A stretch of DNA of 64,000 nucleotides from Mycolicibacterium insubricum (GTDB lineage Bacteria; Actinomycetota; Actinomycetes; Mycobacteriales; Mycobacteriaceae), in the NCBI RefSeq assembly GCF_010731615.1, contig NZ_AP022618.1, positions 558,001 through 622,000 of the forward strand. Reading direction: 5' to 3'. Made by a program: the position numbers and the translations under genes. A model generated the notes under the pieces. The model was not told where the DNA came from. It did no database searches and was given only the letters and a program-made list of their open reading frames with translations. This document shows, one piece after another, positions 59,527 to 64,000 of the stretch (the stretch's first letter is position 1; each line of letters starts with the position of its first letter).

Positions 59527-60442
59527 CTCAGACCAGTACGCAACGCTCTCATCCGGACAGGCGGTCTGCTTCCGCGAGTCGGGAGATAAGGCGGGCCCCG
59601 CTATCCTGCTCATCGCCGGGCTAGGTGAGGACCTCACCTTCTGGAGCGACTCATTCGTCGGATCACTTGTCACCCAGGGTTTTCGGGTAATCGTCATGGA
59701 TAACCGGGACGTCGGCCGATCAACATTCGCGACCAATCCGGCGCCCGCGATGTGGCGTCAGGTTCTCGGGCGCCCACGCAGCGACGCCTACTCGCTCGCG
59801 GACATGGCCTCCGATTGTGTCGGCGTACTCGACCATCTCGGGATCGGGCAGGTTCACCTCGTTGGACGATCCATGGGCGGAATGATCGCGCAGACGATCA
59901 CCGCGACCGAACCTCAACGCGTGCTGTCCCTGACGTCCATCTTCTCGACCACCGGGGCGAGCGAGGTCGGCCAGCCGGCGCTCTCGACGATTCGGCTGCT
60001 CGTCGCTGCACCACCCAAGAACAGAACCGCGGCCGTGCGCAACCATCTGCGAATCACGAGGCACATCGCCGGAACCGCGTACCCCATCGACGACGCCGAG
60101 GAAGCCGCGATCGCAGCACACGGCTGGGATCGCAGCGCCGGGGACACCGCTGCCGGTGTGGCGCGTCAGATTCAGGCGATCCAGTGCTCCGGAGACCGCA
60201 CGGCCCAGCTGAGCAGGATCACAGCTCCAACCTTGGTCATCAACGGTGACCGGGACCTGATGGTGAACCCCAGCGGAGGCATCGCGACGGCCAAAGCGAT
60301 CCGCTCGGCGCAGCATGTCGTCATCCCCGGCATGGGTCATCACATTCCGGAGGCTCTGGTCGATCCGATCACCCAGTACATCGCGCAACACGCGGACCGA
60401 GTGAACAAGGGACTCGGCGTCGAGGACGGAGCTTCGGCGTAA
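59519..60442 (+). CDS. Alpha/beta hydrolase (esterase/lipase-like)
   Basis: This 307-aa hydrolase has the oxyanion region AILLIAGLGEDLTFWSDSFV. The nucleophile elbow is VGRSMGGMIAQTI (Ser near residue 118), the acid is in VINGDRDLMVNPSGG, and the His is in VIPGMGHHIPEALV. ATG at 59519 overlaps the monooxygenase stop by 8 bp, so the two are coupled. The combination of Baeyer-Villiger monooxygenase and esterase is a known route for ring or chain cleavage of ketones (monooxygenase makes an ester, hydrolase opens it). The substrate is unknown. Confidence 0.88.
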   Translation: MSDSDQYATLSSGQAVCFRESGDKAGPAILLIAGLGEDLTFWSDSFVGSLVTQGFRVIVMDNRDVGRSTFATNPAPAMWRQVLGRPRSDAYSLADMASDCVGVLDHLGIGQVHLVGRSMGGMIAQTITATEPQRVLSLTSIFSTTGASEVGQPALSTIRLLVAAPPKNRTAAVRNHLRITRHIAGTAYPIDDAEEAAIAAHGWDRSAGDTAAGVARQIQAIQCSGDRTAQLSRITAPTLVINGDRDLMVNPSGGIATAKAIRSAQHVVIPGMGHHIPEALVDPITQYIAQHADRVNKGLGVEDGASA

Positions 60443-60481
60443 GTCTCGGCGCCCCGGCAACGATCAAGGCAGACTGCCGAT

Positions 60482-61717
60482 ATGGAGGAACTGTGGCCGC
60501 TGCCCACTCCCGAGGTCTCCGACGCGATCCGGTCACTGTGCCAACGGCTCCTGACGGACGCGGACGCCTTGACCGGCGCAATCGCGGCGGCCGCCCTGAC
60601 GACGCAGTACGACCCTGCCCTGCTTCCGGATGCATCGTTGGTCGAGGAGGACCGCCACCTCAACCGCTCCGATCTTGTCCAGTGGCTGACGTCGAACATC
60701 CAGCAACCGGGGCGAAGGGTCGAGCCCTACATCGGCCCGCGGACAACCGAGTACATTTGCGACCTTGTCTCCCGCGGCATCGCACCTGATTTCGCCGAAG
60801 GATGGCGGGTGGCACTCGGTATCGGCTGGCGCCGATGGGTCGAAGAATGCGTGGCGTACTGCGCAGACGCTGACCTGCTCGTGGAGGTCCTCGACGTGTC
60901 GGGGAAGTCGCTCGTGCAGTACGCCCTCGACTCGGTCGCGGCGATGCGCGAGGCCAGCCTTGCCGCCGCGATGGGTGACGCAAATGCCGACGCGATTGCG
61001 CTGATACAGCTGATCGCCAGTGGGGCCCCCATGACCGAGGACCTCGCGGAAGGGCGCCTGAGATACCGGTTGGCCCGCCAGCACGTCGGCCTCGTCTTGT
61101 GGACCGACGATCCTCAACGGGCGAACGCGTTGGATGAGGCGGTCGCGGACGTCCGCTCCGCTTCGGCGGGAGGAAGCGCCCTGATCGCCCGGGCCACTGC
61201 TACCTCGCGCTGGATCTGGCTATCCGGGTCCGCGATACCTGACCTTCACCACATCGAGAAGGTGGTGGCGAAGGCGGAGAATGTTCGAGCGGCCGTCGGA
61301 AGGCCGGGACGAGGACTCGACGGGTTCAGGTCCAGCCACCAAGACGCCCTCGCGGCCCAGGCACTGGTCGTCCGGCTCGGATCCGACCGGCGCTTCACGG
61401 CGTACGCAGACGTCGAGCTCATCGACAGCATCACGAAGGACCCTGCCAGTGCACGACGGTTCGTCACCAAGACTCTCGGCCCGCTGGCCGAAGCAGACGA
61501 AGCGATACGGCAGGCGCTTCTGACCTACGTGCAGTGCGGCTTCAACACCACTCGGGCGGCAGCCAACCTCTACGCACACCGAAACACCGTCGAGCGCCGG
61601 GTATCGCGCGCCAACGAACTGTCCGCGGTCAAAGTGGAAGACAACCCCACACACGTCGCCGCCGCACTCCTGGTGCTCGAAATCGCGCCAGATATCACGG
61701 CGGCCACACCCTGCTAA
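60482..61717 (+). CDS. PucR/CdaR-type transcriptional regulator
   Basis: This 411-aa protein ends with the PucR-type helix-turn-helix: LLTYVQCGFNTTRAAANLYA, then HRNTVERRVSRANEL. The middle part contains a GGDEF-like diverged region (LVLWTDDPQRANALDEAVAD, RFTAYADVELIDSITKDPAS) as in CdaR-family activators. ATG at 60482 starts MEELWPLPTPEVSDAIRSLC. It lies 39 bp after the hydrolase gene on the same strand and probably regulates the monooxygenase-hydrolase pair. A 133-bp gap (61718-61850) separates it from the DUF3297 gene. Confidence 0.88.
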   Translation: MEELWPLPTPEVSDAIRSLCQRLLTDADALTGAIAAAALTTQYDPALLPDASLVEEDRHLNRSDLVQWLTSNIQQPGRRVEPYIGPRTTEYICDLVSRGIAPDFAEGWRVALGIGWRRWVEECVAYCADADLLVEVLDVSGKSLVQYALDSVAAMREASLAAAMGDANADAIALIQLIASGAPMTEDLAEGRLRYRLARQHVGLVLWTDDPQRANALDEAVADVRSASAGGSALIARATATSRWIWLSGSAIPDLHHIEKVVAKAENVRAAVGRPGRGLDGFRSSHQDALAAQALVVRLGSDRRFTAYADVELIDSITKDPASARRFVTKTLGPLAEADEAIRQALLTYVQCGFNTTRAAANLYAHRNTVERRVSRANELSAVKVEDNPTHVAAALLVLEIAPDITAATPC

Positions 61718-61850
61718 ACGCAGAAGACGTTCTCGCCAGTGCTCCCGAGTCGGCGCACAGCCAGTGGGTCGGGTCTGGCTATGACGCGGCTCGCGAGCAC
61801 CGCGGTAGATTCTTCGAGAACAACCCGACCAGCCCCCGACGAAAGCCACC

Positions 61851-62108
61851 ATGCCCGAGGACCAGACCGCAGACGTTCCCCCGGATCACCTTTCCCTCGA
61901 TCCGCGCAGCCCCTTCTTCAACGAGGAGATCCTGCTCCGCGGCGTGGGGATCCGATTCAACGGCGCCGAGAAGACCAATGTCTTCGAGTACGACGTGACC
62001 GAGGGCTGGGTGCGTGTGGAAGTCCCCACGGCGAAGGATCGCCGCGGAAACCCGATGGTCGTGAAGCTCAACGGCACGGTCGAGCCGTACTTCCGCTCGG
62101 CGGAATAG
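61851..62108 (+). CDS. DUF3297 family protein
   Basis: This 85-aa protein is typical of the DUF3297 family: PPDHLSLDPRSPFFNEEILL, RGVGIRFNGAEKTNVFEYDV, TEGWVRVEVPTAKDRRGNP, then MVVKLNGTVEPYF. These small proteins are widespread in bacteria and have no known biochemical role. ATG at 61851 begins MPEDQTADVPPDHLSL. It precedes the nitroreductase gene by 44 bp on the same strand. Confidence 0.88.
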   Translation: MPEDQTADVPPDHLSLDPRSPFFNEEILLRGVGIRFNGAEKTNVFEYDVTEGWVRVEVPTAKDRRGNPMVVKLNGTVEPYFRSAE

Positions 62109-62152
62109 CCGGCGCGTTCGACACCAACCCCGGCGTCGAGTACACAAAGGAG

Positions 62153-62827
62153 ATGCCGGAGCCAACCTCTGACGTCTGGGAAGTCCTGTCCACCGCGCGC
62201 TCCATCCGCCGCTACACCGATGACCCGGTTGACGACGAGACACTGAATCGTTGCCTGGAGGCGGCGACTTGGGCGCCCAACGGGGCCAACGGCCAGTTGT
62301 GGCGGTTCATCGTGCTCGATGCGCCGGAGCAGCGGGCTGCGGTTGCCGAGTGCGCGAAGATCGCCCTGCAGACGATCGAACCCGTCTACGGCATGACCCG
62401 GCCCGCCGCCGACGATCAGAGTCGGTCGGCGCGCAATAACCGGGCCACCTATGAGTTGCATGACCGGGCCGGTGAGCGCACGTCGGTGCTGTTCACCGCC
62501 TTCAAGACCGAGTTCGCTTCGGAATACTTGCAGGCCGGCTCGCTCTACCCGGCGATGCAGAACTTCTACCTGGCCGCACGAGCTCAGGGTCTGGGTGCGT
62601 GCTTCACCGGTTGGGCGGCTTACGGCGGCGAGTCGATCCTGCGCGAATCGGTCGGGATTCCCGACGAATGGTTCCTGGCCGGGCACATCGTGGTGGGTTG
62701 GCCGCGCGGGCATCATGGCCCGGTGCGGCGCCGCCCGATCTCCGACGTGGTGTTCCGCAATCGGTGGGATCCCGAGCGCGCCGACATCCTGTACGGCCGC
62801 GGTGCCCGGTCCCGCGGGGGTAGCTGA
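62153..62827 (+). CDS. Nitroreductase family protein
   Basis: This 224-aa FMN-dependent reductase begins MPEPTSDVWEVLSTARSIRR. The N-terminal RSIRRYTDDPVDDETLNRCL followed by AATWAPNGANGQLWRFIVLD is the FMN-binding signature. YPAMQNFYLAARAQGLGACF and ILRESVGIPDEWFLAGHIVV are also typical. Such enzymes reduce nitro groups, quinones or similar acceptors. The start is ATG 62153, but AAAGGAG abuts it directly, so initiation spacing is unusual; no better start was found. The end is followed by a 98-bp region with a GTAGGC/GTCGGC simple repeat. Confidence 0.88.
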   Translation: MPEPTSDVWEVLSTARSIRRYTDDPVDDETLNRCLEAATWAPNGANGQLWRFIVLDAPEQRAAVAECAKIALQTIEPVYGMTRPAADDQSRSARNNRATYELHDRAGERTSVLFTAFKTEFASEYLQAGSLYPAMQNFYLAARAQGLGACFTGWAAYGGESILRESVGIPDEWFLAGHIVVGWPRGHHGPVRRRPISDVVFRNRWDPERADILYGRGARSRGGS

Positions 62828-62925
62828 GCTGAAGCGTAGGCGTAGGCGTCGGCGTCGTGCACGGTGAGGAGCGGCGAGTGCAGGCCACCCCGCGGGACAC
62901 CTCGTGGCCACGAACCACCGCCGCG

Positions 62926-63147
62926 TCAATCGCCGAGTTGGCCCTCGAACTCGCCGAGTTGGCGCCGCAGCTCGGCCAGCCGCTCGGAGGCCGGGAGAGT
63001 CTGCTCGATGTGGGGACCGTACCCGTTGCACTCGTGGGTGCCCATACAGGCGCAGCCGGCGCCGTCAACGCTGCTGAAGGCTTTCGACTGAAGTGCTCGA
63101 ATCAGGTCGGGCATATTGTTCAGCGCGACCGGTCTTTCTTCGTTCAT
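62926..63147 (-). CDS. Small cysteine-containing protein, partner of TPR gene
   Basis: This 73-aa protein starts with ATG at 63147, three bases after the TPR gene's stop, with GGGAG eight bases upstream. It begins MNEERPVALNNMPDLIRALQ. A middle stretch GAGCACMGTHECNGYGPH has three cysteines (32, 34, 40) and two histidines (38, 46), possibly a metal site or modified region. The end is a predicted charged helix (ASERLAELRRQLGEFEGQLG). Gene size, leader-like N-terminus and coupling resemble peptide natural-product precursors, but no modifying enzyme is seen in the window. Function is unknown. Confidence 0.7.
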   Translation of the reverse strand: MNEERPVALNNMPDLIRALQSKAFSSVDGAGCACMGTHECNGYGPHIEQTLPASERLAELRRQLGEFEGQLGD

Positions 63148-63150
63148 TGT

Positions 63151-64000
63151 TCAGACTCCCTGTCGTGGTTGTTGCTGAGTGCTAACCCCCGCCGTGACCG
63201 CAGATTTACGGGACATCTCGCCGCGGACGAGTTCGACGGCGGTGATCCATGCATCGGTGCCCAGCCTGCGCGCCAACGTCTGCAGTCTGGGCAGCTGGGC
63301 CGCGCACAGGTCGGGGTTGTTCTGGGCGAGCTGGGAGACTGCCAGTAAGAGGCGATCGTGGAACTCGTCGTCGACGGCTTCGATCGCCGACGACGCGGGA
63401 GGATAAAGCGGCGCGAGAACGTCGATCACCCGACCGAACTCGCCCTCGTCGAAATAGAACTGGCCGAGTGCACGGCGGATCAGCTCGCCATGATGGTCGG
63501 CCGTGGTCAATCTGAGCGCCATTTCCAGCTTCCTTCGTGCGCCAGCCCGATCATTGAAGCGGCCGGAGAGCAACTTGGCGGTGTTGACGCCGAGCAGCGC
63601 GTACGCCCATCGACCCAGGACCGGTGCGGCTTTCGCGAGTTGCTCGGCAAGTTGCTCGGCCCGCGTCTCAAGCACGAGTGCGGCCTCGTTCTTGCCCTCG
63701 TGGTAGTCGACCAACGCCAGGCCGTTCAACATCGCAATGTGGACCCGCAGTCTCTCGATGTCGTCATGCACATCGGCGAGGCCACCTAGTCCCTGCTCAT
63801 ACAGGTGTCGAGCGTGTGCGAGGAACCGTGGATGCCGCTGCACCGCATAGGCATTGGCCAGGTCTGCTGTCAGTTGGGACTTCTCGCCCGGGGCGCTGGC
63901 GAGTCGTCGAGCACATCCGAAGTGAAACACTGCTGTGGCGCGGGCGACTCTTGCCGGACGAAGGTGCGGGGCCAGCCGGGCCGCGCTGATGTGCGCCGAA
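63151..64000 (-). CDS. TPR-repeat protein, C-terminal part (runs off window)
   Basis: The frame is open from the window edge (64000) to a stop at 63151, giving at least 283 residues. The sequence is all-helical with tetratricopeptide-like repeats: LAHARHLYEQGLGGLADVHD, RAEQLAEQLAKAAPVLGRWA, RAGARRKLEMALRLTTADHH, RALGQFYFDEGEFGRVIDVL. The segment before 63930 (ARLAPHLRPARVARATAVFH) continues the same fold, so the true start lies outside the window. Actinobacterial TPR regulators of this kind often have an N-terminal DNA-binding or ATPase domain; that part cannot be seen here. It is co-transcribed with the 73-aa gene. Confidence 0.75.
   Translation of the reverse strand, partial: SAHISAARLAPHLRPARVARATAVFHFGCARRLASAPGEKSQLTADLANAYAVQRHPRFLAHARHLYEQGLGGLADVHDDIERLRVHIAMLNGLALVDYHEGKNEAALVLETRAEQLAEQLAKAAPVLGRWAYALLGVNTAKLLSGRFNDRAGARRKLEMALRLTTADHHGELIRRALGQFYFDEGEFGRVIDVLAPLYPPASSAIEAVDDEFHDRLLLAVSQLAQNNPDLCAAQLPRLQTLARRLGTDAWITAVELVRGEMSRKSAVTAGVSTQQQPRQGV

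Noticed and set aside
62828-62925. GTAGGC/GTCGGC simple repeat after the nitroreductase gene as a terminator
   Set aside because: It does not form a stable hairpin followed by a T-run; more likely plain low-complexity sequence.
51573-64000. Integrase, transposase or phage genes marking the accessory region
   Set aside because: Looked for specifically; no recombinase, capsid or conjugation gene is recognisable within the window.

Overview
The window is the replication-origin region of a high-GC actinobacterium of the Mycobacterium/Mycolicibacterium group. This rests on gene content and order: gyrA-gyrB-dciA-recF-dnaN-[oriC]-dnaA on the minus strand, rpmH-rnpA-yidD-yidC-jag-rsmG-parA-parB on the plus strand, then the mycobacterial cwlM/trxA/trxB/sigM/mviN block. 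The encoded proteins match the M. tuberculosis series Rv0001-Rv0006, Rv3906c-Rv3924c and Rv0036c-Rv0058 (recognised from memory; no search was run).

Layout. 1-7.7 kb: replication initiation and gyrase operon, with oriC at 5637-6216. 7.7-13.8 kb: ribosomal protein L34, RNase P protein, membrane insertase, and chromosome partition genes with two perfect parS sites. 14.2-28 kb: peptidoglycan regulation (CwlM, MviN), thioredoxin system, SigM and its short anti-sigma factor, a Nudix enzyme, the CCA-adding enzyme, and a third, imperfect parS. 28-51.6 kb: Rv0036c-Rv0058-like core, including leuS, a probable glucosylglycerate hydrolase, ino1 with a PadR regulator, ponA1, a GT87-like mannosyltransferase, rpsF-ssb-rpsR-rplI and dnaB. 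The oriC block is inverted relative to this block when compared with M. tuberculosis.

51.2-64 kb is accessory. The last ~390 bp of dnaB drop to about 53% GC with foreign-looking codons although the protein stays conserved, which suggests that an element recombined into the 3' end of dnaB. Beyond it lies a compact kinase / RNase-H-fold-like / phosphoribosyltransferase-like / winged-helix cassette (51.9-54.2 kb). Next is a set of oxidative and catabolic genes: a PhyH dioxygenase, a VOC protein, AraC and PucR regulators, a Baeyer-Villiger-type monooxygenase overlapping a hydrolase, and a nitroreductase. The window ends in an operon of a TPR protein and a small cysteine-containing protein. No integrase, IS element, CRISPR array, tRNA or rRNA was recognised.

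A 53-55 bp repeat family recurs at gene ends: inside the 3' end of rsmG, downstream of parB, and between an amine oxidase and its upstream neighbour. It supplies or removes stop and start codons. This family, the dnaB junction, the four-gene cassette and the dnaB upstream region (a 13-mer shared with oriC plus phased DnaA-box-like motifs) are the points most worth following up.
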